Positions 1 through 6,171 of a stretch of DNA of 13,830 nucleotides are shown one piece after another. The stretch comes from JAWLBW01 sp041687475 (GTDB taxonomy: Bacteria; J088; JAWLBW01): contig JAWLBW010000105.1 of NCBI GenBank assembly GCA_041687475.1, positions 1 through 13,830 of the forward strand. Direction: 5' to 3'. How positions within the stretch are numbered: the stretch's first letter is position 1; every line of letters starts with the position of its first letter. The notes beneath the pieces are model-generated. The model ran no database searches, was not told the DNA's origin, and was given only the letters and a program-made list of their open reading frames with translations. The translations under genes and the position numbers were made by a program.

Positions 1-698
1 ATTGGTTTCCCCGTTTCGTTCGCGAGATCAGGCCCCGGCACATTTCGGTGCATTCGCTTCTCGTCATCATCATGACGGCCATTCTCTATGTTTGGGGCTC
101 GTTTACGCTCTACATGCTCGAGTTTCGGGGCGTCGAGGTGGAAGGGGGCTTGATGGCGGCGATATTTCACGTCGTCGCCGCCTCGACCACCTCGGGTTTC
201 AATACCGTTGATGTCGGTACCATGAAATCGGGCACCACCTTCGTGCTCGTTCTGCTCATGTTCATCGGCGGATCGCCCGGGTCGACGGCGGGCGGCATCA
301 AGACGAGCACCTTCGGTATCATGGCCCTGTTTCTGCCCGCCGTTCTCATGGGACGACAGGAGATTAACCTCTTCCGGCGTCGCGTCACGGCCCCGCAGAT
401 CAACAAGGCGTTTGCGCTCAGCTTCGCCGCCATCGTCTGGGTGGCGCTCACGACGGTGGTAATGGGCTTTACCGAAGGCCAGAACCTCATGCCGATTCTG
501 TTCGAGGTTACGGCAGCGCTTTCGACCGGCGGGCTGAGCACCGGGTTGACCCCCCAGCTGTCGGTCTGGGGAAAGCTGTTGATTACCCTGAGCATGTTCA
601 TCGGTCGTGTGGGAACGCTGGGCATCGGCTTTTCGCTTATCGGCAGGCCGAAGACCATTAAGTACAAATATCCGGAAGCCGACGTGCTCATCGGTTGA
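1..698 (+). CDS. ktrB: KtrB/TrkH-type potassium channel subunit, C-terminal part (5' end outside window)
   Basis: Integral membrane K+-translocating subunit of a Ktr/Trk uptake system. The reading frame is open from base 3, so the gene enters from the left; about 231 residues are visible. The GTG at 48 is internal and not the likely start. Family landmarks occur in the right order: a selectivity-filter segment TTSGFNT, the loop GGSPGSTAGGIKTSTF, a last filter segment STGGLSTGLTP, and the final helix MFIGRVGTLGIGF followed by a short basic tail. These match KtrB more closely than the longer TrkH. The partner ktrA follows after 16 bp, which supports a two-gene K+ uptake operon. KtrB proteins form a dimer on a cytoplasmic ring of KtrA. 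The role in K+ or Na+-dependent K+ uptake is inferred from family; nothing odd is seen in the visible part. Confidence 0.93.
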   Translation, partial: WFPRFVREIRPRHISVHSLLVIIMTAILYVWGSFTLYMLEFRGVEVEGGLMAAIFHVVAASTTSGFNTVDVGTMKSGTTFVLVLLMFIGGSPGSTAGGIKTSTFGIMALFLPAVLMGRQEINLFRRRVTAPQINKAFALSFAAIVWVALTTVVMGFTEGQNLMPILFEVTAALSTGGLSTGLTPQLSVWGKLLITLSMFIGRVGTLGIGFSLIGRPKTIKYKYPEADVLIG

Positions 699-714
699 GT
701 AAGAGGAAGGCAGT

Positions 715-1368
715 ATGAAACGTTTCGTCGTCATCGGGCTTGGAAACTTCGGCATGAACGCCGCCCGCGCGCTCTACAAAGAGGGCCACGACGTACTGGT
801 CATCGACTCCGACGAGAAGAAGATCGAGCGCATCAAGAACGAGGTCAACGCCTCGATTGCCGCCGACGCCACCGACGAGAACGTGCTCAAGGAGTTCGTA
901 AGCGACATTGCCGACGCAGCCATCATCAGCCTTGGCGAAAACATGGAGGCGAGCGTTCTCACGACGCTGTATCTGAAGGAACTGGGCATCAAGCGCATCA
1001 TCGTCAAGGCGCTGAACGAAGCCCACCGCAAGGTACTCGAGCGCATCGGCGCCACGGAAACGATCTTTCCCGAGCGCGAGGCCGCCGTTCGCCTGGCCCA
1101 GCGCCTGAGCGTACCCAATCTAATCGAGCACATTCCGCTCGCGCCCGAGTATTCGATTTCGCAGATCGAGACACCGACCGCCTTTGTGGGCAAGACGCTG
1201 AAGGAACTACAGTTGCCCAGTCGCTTCGGCATTCAGGTCATTGCCATCAAGGACGTACTCAGCGACGCCTTTCACGTCATTCCGAACGCCGAATTCCGCA
1301 TCATGCCCGACAGCGCGTTGCTGGTCATCGGCAAGAGCGACAATCTCTCGAAGATGCGTTTCGGGTGA
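715..1368 (+). CDS. ktrA: KtrA/TrkA-type regulatory subunit of K+ uptake (RCK domain protein)
   Basis: Cytoplasmic gating subunit, 217 aa, the usual length for KtrA (TrkA is about twice as long). The N-terminal RCK_N domain (about residues 1-125) opens with the Rossmann motif GLGNFG at 8-13 and an acidic residue D31 at the end of the second strand, the nucleotide-binding pattern of this family. The RCK_C/TrkA_C domain occupies about 140-217 (FVGKTLKELQL, then ALLVIGKSDNL). The ATG is preceded by an AGGAAGG ribosome site, and the gene lies 16 bp downstream of ktrB, so the two are probably co-transcribed. KtrA rings bind ATP/ADP or NAD(H) to gate the channel; which ligand acts here cannot be seen. 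No clear intrinsic terminator follows, although T-rich sequence occurs near 1487-1500. Confidence 0.94.
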   Translation: MKRFVVIGLGNFGMNAARALYKEGHDVLVIDSDEKKIERIKNEVNASIAADATDENVLKEFVSDIADAAIISLGENMEASVLTTLYLKELGIKRIIVKALNEAHRKVLERIGATETIFPEREAAVRLAQRLSVPNLIEHIPLAPEYSISQIETPTAFVGKTLKELQLPSRFGIQVIAIKDVLSDAFHVIPNAEFRIMPDSALLVIGKSDNLSKMRFG

Positions 1369-1533
1369 GGAGAGGTAGCGCTTCGCGCGCATTTGTATGT
1401 GAAGAGAAATTTGAACAGGAGATCGCAGGGAGCGCAGAGAATCTTGTACTCGAAAGGGGTGACGCTGCGCTTTCCCCACGAGCTTCTTTTCTTGTTTTTC
1501 TGATTGCCGGTTTGACGGTTTCTGAACGTCAAT

Positions 1534-1639
1534 CCGTGCAGCACGTGACCGGCCACCGGCCACAGGCCACTACCGTGCAACAGTGCAGAACGTGACCGGC
1601 CACAGGCCACAGGTCACTCCCGTGCAACCGTGCTGCACG
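1534..1639. repeat. Two direct ~47-bp repeats with 7-bp internal period, bounded by inverted 11-mers
   Basis: Gene-free DNA after ktrA (1369-1698). Two near-identical units, 1534-1580 and 1581-1628, each run from a GTGCAG-type start through an ACGTGA then CCGGCCA/CAGGCCA core to CGTGCAAC. The core is itself tandem with a 7-bp period (CCGGCCA, CCGGCCA, CAGGCCA at 1549-1569; CCGGCCA, CAGGCCA, CAGGTCA at 1596-1616). The pair is flanked by CGTGCAGCACG (1535-1545) and its reverse complement CGTGCTGCACG (1629-1639). The same 11-mer recurs at 11220-11230, beside a copy of the dispersed repeat described there, so this locus is probably related. The upstream part, 1369-1533, holds nothing I can name. 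Confidence 0.8.
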
Positions 1640-1672
1640 AAAAAGGGGAAACACCATCACTGGCGTCTCCCC
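1640..1672 (-). terminator. Intrinsic terminator of slyD
   Basis: Read on the minus strand, 27 bases past the slyD stop there is an 11-bp stem (arms 1662-1672 and 1645-1655, with G-U wobbles, CCCC/GGGG at its base), a 6-base loop, and then five T at 1644-1640. This is a textbook Rho-independent terminator. It abuts the inverted 11-mer of the neighbouring repeat at 1639. Confidence 0.85.
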
Positions 1673-1698
1673 CGGATAGAACGGTATACCGCAACCGA

Positions 1699-2184
1699 TC
1701 AGTGATCGTGGCCTTCGGGGCCGTGCACGTGGCCGTGTTCGAGTTCTTCCTGCGTGGCTTCGCGTACGTCGGTGACCTTGACGTCGAAGTCGAGATCTTC
1801 ACCGGCCAGCGGGTGGTTCAGGTCGATGGTGACCGTGTCGCCTTCGACGTTCGAGATGCGTACGGGACGCTGCGCGCCCGACTGGTCGGTGGCCAGGAAC
1901 TGCTGGCCGGCCTCGACGGGCATGCCCGGAGGAAACGCTGACTTGTCGACCTGCTGCTGCGCCTCGGGGTCGTACTCGCCATAACCCTCGGCCGGGGGCA
2001 CGACAAAGCGAAGCGCATCGCCGGCGCCTTTGCCGAGCAAATTCTTTTCGACGCCGGGAATGAGCTGGCCGTGGCCGTGAATGTAGCTGAGCGGGTTGCC
2101 GGCTTCCGACTGATCGAGCACGTCGCCGTTTTTATTGCGCAGGGTATATTCGAACGAGACGACTCGATTGTTCTCTATCTGCAT
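1699..2184 (-). CDS. slyD: SlyD-like FKBP-type peptidyl-prolyl isomerase
   Basis: Cytoplasmic peptidyl-prolyl cis-trans isomerase and chaperone, 161 aa. The FKBP fold is split as in SlyD: N-terminal strands and the motif GHGQLIPGVEKNLLGKGAGD (about 37-56), an inserted chaperone flap (about 68-125, containing FPPGMPVEAGQQF), then a return to FKBP with NHPLAGEDLDFDVKVTDVRE. The end is histidine-rich (EHGHVHGPEGHDH, 149-161), the metal-binding tail typical of SlyD, which in E. coli delivers nickel for hydrogenase. The tail is shorter than that of E. coli. The ATG at 2184 has an AAGG site just upstream. The gene is monocistronic, with its own terminator, and is divergent from the phosphodiesterase gene. 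Confidence 0.95.
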   Translation of the reverse strand: MQIENNRVVSFEYTLRNKNGDVLDQSEAGNPLSYIHGHGQLIPGVEKNLLGKGAGDALRFVVPPAEGYGEYDPEAQQQVDKSAFPPGMPVEAGQQFLATDQSGAQRPVRISNVEGDTVTIDLNHPLAGEDLDFDVKVTDVREATQEELEHGHVHGPEGHDH

Positions 2185-2363
2185 TGCCTTGGATCCTTCG
2201 CGTTTCAGGTTTTCCGGGTCATTCTAACACGCAGACCCGACTCTCGACTCTCATTTTCCGGCATTTCACCCCATGGGAAAGGTCGTGCGCCGACGCCGGG
2301 AAGCCTCGTCGTGGCGGTGAACGGCGCGCCGGGACTCGCTTTACGCGCGGTCGCTTCGTTGAT

Positions 2364-2386
2364 ACAATCCCGACACGCCAGATTGT
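2364..2386. promoter_or_regulatory. Dyad in the slyD / phosphodiesterase divergent spacer
   Basis: ACAATC (2364-2369) and GATTGT (2381-2386) form an inverted repeat with an 11-base gap, about 20 bp before the phosphodiesterase start, and a T-run follows. It could be an operator or a weak hairpin. No strong promoter boxes were recognised in the spacer 2185-2407, which must serve both divergent genes. Confidence 0.3.
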
Positions 2387-2407
2387 TTTTTACCTCGTGA
2401 GTCGCCA

Positions 2408-3385
2408 ATGGTTACAGGTTTTCTTCTTGCGGCAGCGCTGACTGCCGCGACGTGTGATTGTCCGTACGAAAACGTCGATCTCGTCGGGCATCGGGGCTCG
2501 GGTTCGAGCACGCTTACCAATCCCTTTGCCGAAAATACCCTGCCTTCGGTTCGCAATGCGTACGAAGAAGGTGCCGAGTACGTCGAAATCGACGTACAGC
2601 TGAGCAGCGACGGCGAGGTAGTGTTGTTCCACGATTACGAGCTTGATGACCTGACCGATCTCGACGGTTGCGTCGCGAACACGCCGTATTCGACGATGAA
2701 GGATGCCGATGCGACGAAGGGGTCGGGGGCGACCGAGGTCGTAGGCATTCCCCTGTTGTCGGAAGCCCTGGCCATTACCGTGGAATACCAGCGCATTCTG
2801 AACATCGAGATCAAGGTCAACGAAACGGCGGGCGAGTGCCCGGCGACGGACGTCGAGGCCCTGGTCGATGCGGTGCTTGCCGTAGTCGAAGCCGAAAACG
2901 CCGGCGAGCATGTGTTTCTGTCGAGCTTTTCGTTCGATGCGTTGGCCTTCGCCAAGCAACGCAACGCTGCGATTCCGGTCGGTTTCCTGGTCTCGGATGT
3001 CGACGAAGCGGCACTGATCGCCTCGGCGAAGCGTGCGGCCGAGGCGGGATTCGAAGCGTTGAATCCGCTGAACCTGTCGCTTTCGCTGAATCCCGAATAC
3101 TTCGACGCCATCGATGCGGCCGCCGAGATCAAAGTCATTCCGTGGACGGTGAACCAGCGCGATGCGCTTGTGACCATGTATGAAGGCGGCGCCGACGCCA
3201 TCATTACCGACGAAGTGCCCCTGGCCATCGAAGTGCGCGACGAATTGTGCGAAGCGTATGTCTGTCCGGCGCCCGCGGCGGGCGGTGAAAGCGACTCGGG
3301 CGGTTGCGCCAGCGCCCCGGGCTCGCTGCCGCTTTCGTTGCTGGCGGCCATGGGCCTTCTCTGGCTGCGCCGTCGCGTACAGTAA
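2408..3385 (+). CDS. Secreted glycerophosphodiester phosphodiesterase with C-terminal sorting tail
   Basis: Hydrolyses glycerophosphodiesters to glycerol-3-phosphate and an alcohol; 325 aa. A short hydrophobic N-terminus (residues 2-15) ends at TCDC and looks like an export signal, although it lacks basic residues. The GDPD catalytic set is complete: H28-R29 in GHRG, E42-N43, E60 and D62 in EIDVQLSSDG, H75-D76, a later EIKVN strand, and a C-terminal PWTVN plus GADAIITDEVP segment. After the enzyme domain come a Gly/Ser linker, SGGCASAP (Cys300), a hydrophobic stretch 305-320 and terminal RRR. This is the layout of MYXO-CTERM/GlyGly-CTERM sorting tails, so the protein is probably surface-anchored or processed; the sorting protease is not in this window. 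It stands alone, followed by a terminator. A role in scavenging lipid head groups is inferred. Confidence 0.93.
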   Translation: MVTGFLLAAALTAATCDCPYENVDLVGHRGSGSSTLTNPFAENTLPSVRNAYEEGAEYVEIDVQLSSDGEVVLFHDYELDDLTDLDGCVANTPYSTMKDADATKGSGATEVVGIPLLSEALAITVEYQRILNIEIKVNETAGECPATDVEALVDAVLAVVEAENAGEHVFLSSFSFDALAFAKQRNAAIPVGFLVSDVDEAALIASAKRAAEAGFEALNPLNLSLSLNPEYFDAIDAAAEIKVIPWTVNQRDALVTMYEGGADAIITDEVPLAIEVRDELCEAYVCPAPAAGGESDSGGCASAPGSLPLSLLAAMGLLWLRRRVQ

Positions 3386-3408
3386 ACCCAATTCGCAATA
3401 ACACACAG

Positions 3409-3434
3409 GTGGAAAGGGAAACATCCCTTTCCAC
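3409..3434 (+). terminator. Intrinsic terminator of the phosphodiesterase gene
   Basis: A perfect 10-bp stem GTGGAAAGGG / CCCTTTCCAC with a 6-base loop, starting 23 bases after the stop, is followed by a T-rich tail (ATTCTTCTT). The uridine run is interrupted, so termination may be less than complete. Confidence 0.75.
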
Positions 3435-3496
3435 GATTCTTCTTGCCCTGAGGGTCCGTTGGCTGAGGCTGAATCTCAATGCGACAGCAGCCCCAA

Positions 3497-3520
3497 CCTA
3501 TCACCTATCACCTATCTCCT
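3497..3520. repeat. Heptamer tandem repeat (CCTATCA)3, just before the methyltransferase
   Basis: CCTATCA, CCTATCA, CCTATCT plus CCT: period exactly 7, one mismatch. It ends 8 bases before the methyltransferase ATG, where a ribosome site would be expected, and no good Shine-Dalgarno sequence is seen there. Confidence 0.85.
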
Positions 3521-3528
3521 CTGTTTCG

Positions 3529-4125
3529 ATGAATCCCGATTTCTGGAACAACGTCTTTGGTGGAAAAGAGTATGCCTACGGAAAGGCGCCGAACGCTTTT
3601 CTGGCTTCGCAGCGCGAGCGCCTGCCTGCGGGGGGAAGGGCGCTGGCCGTGGCCGACGGCGAGGGGCGTAACGGCGTCTGGCTGGCCGAACAGGGTCTGC
3701 AGGTAACCTCGGTCGACTACTCCGAAGCCGGATTGGCGAAAGCCCGGGATCTGGCCGAGGAACGCGGTGTGTCCATCGAAACCATCTGCGCCGATTTACG
3801 ATCGTGGCAATGGCCCGAGGCTGCGTACGAAGTGGTGGTGTCCATCTTCGCCCACTTTCCGCCCGACTTTCGCGCCTCGGCGCATCAGGGCATGGTGCGG
3901 GCGTTGAAACCGGGCNNNNNNNNNNCCTACACCCCGCGCCAGCTGACGTACGGCACGGGCGGTCCCCCGAGCGAAGCCCTGCTTTACACGCCGGACATGT
4001 TGCGCAGCGATTTCAGCGGATTGGACTTCGAAGTGCTCGACGAGCACGACGGCGTCATCAACGAAGGCGAGAAGCACAGCGGCATGTCGGCCCTGCTGGA
4101 CGTGATTGCACGGAAGAGCGCATAG
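3529..4125 (+). CDS. Class I SAM-dependent methyltransferase, contains assembly gap
   Basis: Cytoplasmic methyltransferase of the small TehB/UbiE-like type, 198 residues as written, four of them unknown. The start at 3529 gives MNPDFWNNVFGGKEYAYGKAP, the usual N-terminus of this family; the same frame stays open upstream to 3304 but that part overlaps the phosphodiesterase gene and has no family match. Motif I is degenerate but recognisable (ALAVADGEGRNGVWLAE, with the acidic VDYSEAGL at the end of strand 2), then CADLRSW and FAHFPPDFR. Ten N at 3916-3925 interrupt the LKPG...YTPRQL segment. Related proteins have about seven residues between these blocks rather than four, so the true gap is probably longer. 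The TAG stop lies at the edge of a heptamer repeat. Substrate unknown. Confidence 0.88.
   Translation: MNPDFWNNVFGGKEYAYGKAPNAFLASQRERLPAGGRALAVADGEGRNGVWLAEQGLQVTSVDYSEAGLAKARDLAEERGVSIETICADLRSWQWPEAAYEVVVSIFAHFPPDFRASAHQGMVRALKPGXXXXYTPRQLTYGTGGPPSEALLYTPDMLRSDFSGLDFEVLDEHDGVINEGEKHSGMSALLDVIARKSA
3916..3925. other. Assembly gap (10 N)
   Basis: Ten undetermined bases inside the methyltransferase gene. The frame is continuous across it as written, but the missing family motif suggests that 10 is a placeholder length. Confidence 0.98.
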
Positions 4126-4154
4126 ATCCCAGATCCCAGATCGCAGATCGCAGA
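4124..4154. repeat. Heptamer tandem repeat (AGATCCC/AGATCGC), overlapping a stop codon
   Basis: AGATCCC twice, AGATCGC twice, then AGA: 4.4 units of 7 bp. The last two bases of the methyltransferase TAG stop are the first two of the array. A hairpin GCAGAT-CGC-ATCTGC follows at 4170-4184, made from the same letters; it has no T-run and is not an obvious terminator. Confidence 0.88.
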
Positions 4155-4212
4155 CTCGGAAATCGGGTTGCAGATCGCATCTGCGCAAAATCGTCGGATT
4201 CGTTCCCCCTCC

Positions 4213-4247
4213 GCCCCCGAAGGGGGCACCGGAAACGTGACTTCCGG
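4213..4247. repeat. Two short hairpins preceding the hairpin array
   Basis: GCCCCC-GAA-GGGGGC (4213-4227), then CCGGAA with a 7-base loop and TTCCGG (4229-4247). The first has the same GAA triloop style as the array that begins at 4289 and may be a further, degraded module. A CCC-AGC-GGG mini-dyad follows at 4258-4266. Confidence 0.65.
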
Positions 4248-4288
4248 CTCCTGTATCCCCAGCGGGCTGAGTATCCTACATGACTTCA

Positions 4289-4579
4289 GTCCCAGAGGGA
4301 CGACTCAGTTGTAGCCCAGGACGTAAGTCCTGGGTATCAGAAAGGAAATGAAAATGAACCCCGAAGGGGTGACTTCTCTTTGCCCGGGGTGATAACCCCG
4401 GGTTCTCCGTGCGATTGGCTACAATGAAGATTGTCAAACTCTGCGTCAGGAGACCAGCGAATCGGCCCAGGGTTACACCCTGGGAAACAATGAGCCACCC
4501 CTCCGGGGTTCCCAAATACCTTTTCCCACGTAACCCAGGACTTACGTCCTGGGCTTAGCTTAAGCCGGCCCTCCGGGCC
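4289..4579. repeat. Two-armed inverted array of eight hairpins (modular palindromic element)
   Basis: Each arm has four hairpins in the order short, long, short, long, pointing toward a 63-bp centre. Left arm: GTCCC-AGA-GGGAC (4289-4301); CCCAGGAC-GTAA-GTCCTGGG (4315-4334); ACCCC-GAA-GGGGT (4358-4370); CCCGGGGT-GATA-ACCCCGGG (4383-4402). Right arm, read outward: CCCAGGGT-TAC-ACCCTGGG (4466-4484); ACCCC-TCC-GGGGT (4497-4509); CCCAGGAC-TTAC-GTCCTGGG (4534-4553); GGCCC-TCC-GGGCC (4567-4579). Spacers are 13, 23 and 12 bases on the left and 13, 24 and 12 on the right. Stem sequences differ between arms yet stay self-complementary. The centre contains ACAAT-GAAG-ATTGT (4421-4434). There is no ORF of note; it lies between two convergent genes. 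Bidirectional termination or a non-autonomous mobile element are both possible. Confidence 0.9.
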
Positions 4580-4703
4580 TCAGCATTTAAGCCGGAAAAC
4601 CAGGCATCAGATTCGATATGGACTACTTTCTGGGAATATGGCGCAGGGGCCTGGGGGAGAGAGCCAAGGTACCAGGACCCGACCACCCGTTCCGCACGGA
4701 ATC

Positions 4704-4731
4704 GGGCATTGGTCATTGGTCATCGGGCATT
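4704..4731. repeat. Heptamer tandem repeat (GGGCATT/GGTCATT), overlapping a stop codon
   Basis: GGGCATT, GGTCATT, GGTCATC, GGGCATT: four units of 7 bp. The TGA stop of the minus-strand PQQ dehydrogenase (4722-4720) lies inside the array, so its last residues are encoded by repeat sequence. Between the hairpin array (ending 4579) and this point only a second TTAAGCCGG (4587-4595, first copy 4560-4568) was noticed. Confidence 0.85.
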
Positions 4732-5979
4732 CCGCGCGGGCGCGGAAAGCCGGTAAACAGTGCCTTCGGCGAAGTCGGCCAGGTACAGGTTTCCCCTTGC
4801 GTCGCGGCCGAAGCTGGCGGGTAGCAGGGGCCAGCGGCCGAGCGTGTACACGGGAGCGAGGCCGGGGTCTTTTCCCCTCGTGGGCGCTTCTTCGGGCGGT
4901 TCGATAGCCCAGAGGCGGCCCTGCACGAAGTCGCCGAAGACGTATTTTCCCCGCAGGGCAGGTATTTCGTCGCCCTCGTATACGTAGCCGCCGGTCAGCG
5001 ACTGGCCTTCTTCGCGTCCGTATTCGTAAATGGGCAGGCGGTATTCGGCCTTGTTACAGGCGCTGTCGGGGGGAAAGCAGTGGCGCCCTTCCATGGCATT
5101 CCACCCGTAGTTGCCGCCGCGCTGCACGAGGTTGATCTCTTCCCACTTGTCCTGCCCCACGTCGGCCACAAAGAGGCGTCCCCTCGAATCGAAGCTGTAT
5201 CGCCAGGGGTTGCGCAGGCCGTAGGCCCAGGTTTCGGGCAGGTAGCCTTCGCGGCCGATGAAGGGGTTGTCGGCGGGCACGGCGTACGGGCGTTCGTCGG
5301 TCGTGCGGTCGATGTCGATGCGCAGCATGCTGCCCAACGCCGTCGTCGGATTCTGCCCGTGTTCGTGGGGGTCGTTCATCCACCCGCCGTCGCCCAGACC
5401 GACATAGAGATAGCCGTCGGGGCCGAAGGCCAATTGCCCGGCATTGTGGTTGGGGTAGGGCTGGGGCACGGTAAGCACGCGGCGTTCGCGCTCGGCTGTT
5501 GTCGAGAAGTCGGGCGATGTCTTCCACAACTCAACCACCCCGGCCGCCTTGCCGTCGACGGTGGCACTGTAGTGAATGAGAAAGCGTCCGTTCCGTGCGA
5601 AGTCGGGGTGAAAGGCCAGGCCGAGTAAGCCTTCTTCCGAGTCGGTGCGCGCTTCGACGGTCAGCAGGGTGCCGCGCTCCTGAGATGCGAGGTCGACCCA
5701 TCGGGCTGTGCCGGGTTTTTCGAGTACGACCAGCCGTGACGCCGTTCCGGGCACGAACTGCAGGTCGGTGGGTTGCTCGAAGCCTTCGACAACTCGTTCG
5801 AGCCCGATGTCGATGCGCGGGCGGTCTTCGTCGGCGCCGGTGAAGGTGGGCGATAGCTCGGCTGTGTCGCCTTGTACTTCGTAGGAAGGGGTAAACCATT
5901 TCACCAGGCGGCTACGGGCTTCGGAGCAGGCGGTCAGCGTGGGAATCGCGACCAGGGCAAGCAGAAGGGTCTTTCTCAT
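4720..5979 (-). CDS. PQQ-dependent sugar dehydrogenase, predicted lipoprotein (Asd/YliI-like)
   Basis: Soluble-type quinoprotein glucose/aldose dehydrogenase (GSDH family), 419 aa from the ATG at 5979. That start gives a lipoprotein signal, MRKTLLLALVAIPTLTAC, with lipobox LTAC and Cys18; the frame is open upstream to 6432 but that extension has no family match and overlaps the ecsC gene. The beta-propeller covers about 60-410. Visible landmarks: EEGLLGLAFHPDF (116-127), the catalytic histidine in NHNAGQLAFGPDGYLYVG (His178), GDGG (196-199), LRNPWRYSFD (255-264) with the conserved Arg-Asn, RGGNYGWN (287-294) and GGYVYEG (330-336). It oxidises aldose sugars in the periplasm and passes electrons to a quinone or cytochrome acceptor. 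No pqq biosynthesis genes are present here, so PQQ source is unknown. The last codons lie in a heptamer repeat. Confidence 0.92.
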   Translation of the reverse strand: MRKTLLLALVAIPTLTACSEARSRLVKWFTPSYEVQGDTAELSPTFTGADEDRPRIDIGLERVVEGFEQPTDLQFVPGTASRLVVLEKPGTARWVDLASQERGTLLTVEARTDSEEGLLGLAFHPDFARNGRFLIHYSATVDGKAAGVVELWKTSPDFSTTAERERRVLTVPQPYPNHNAGQLAFGPDGYLYVGLGDGGWMNDPHEHGQNPTTALGSMLRIDIDRTTDERPYAVPADNPFIGREGYLPETWAYGLRNPWRYSFDSRGRLFVADVGQDKWEEINLVQRGGNYGWNAMEGRHCFPPDSACNKAEYRLPIYEYGREEGQSLTGGYVYEGDEIPALRGKYVFGDFVQGRLWAIEPPEEAPTRGKDPGLAPVYTLGRWPLLPASFGRDARGNLYLADFAEGTVYRLSAPARNAR

Positions 5980-6069
5980 GATGTTGTCCGGGTGCAGGCA
6001 GGAACATTGTAGGGGGCAAGCCGAGTCGGCGCAATGCGGCCTGGCGCCGAAGTGGCGGGGGGGCGACGA

Positions 6070-6098
6070 TTGCCGAAAGGCGTGAATGGCGGTAGAAT
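6070..6098 (+). promoter_or_regulatory. Candidate sigma-70 promoter for the ecsC-family gene
   Basis: TTGCCG (6070-6075), a 17-base spacer and TAGAAT (6093-6098) fit -35/-10 boxes, 73 bp before the chosen start. It lies in the 192-bp divergent spacer between the PQQ dehydrogenase and this gene. No equally good promoter was seen for the minus strand. Confidence 0.55.
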
Positions 6099-6171
6099 CG
6101 CCCTCGATTCCCTTACGTCGGCAACCGACGCATGCGAGGCCCGAAAACCTAATGGGGAAGGGGAGAAGAAC

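Noticed and set aside
1455..1500. Terminator for the ktr operon
   Set aside because: There is T-rich sequence after GGGG...CCCC, but the arms are mirror-like rather than complementary beyond four bases, so no convincing stem forms.
2390..3424. Long minus-strand open frames (344 and 289 aa) opposite the phosphodiesterase
   Set aside because: They are antisense to a gene with a complete catalytic motif set; their residues show no family pattern and are rich in Arg/Ala as expected of GC-rich shadow frames.
4126..4719. Insertion sequence or retron remnant
   Set aside because: The hairpins are striking but there is no transposase, reverse transcriptase or clear target-site duplication within the window.
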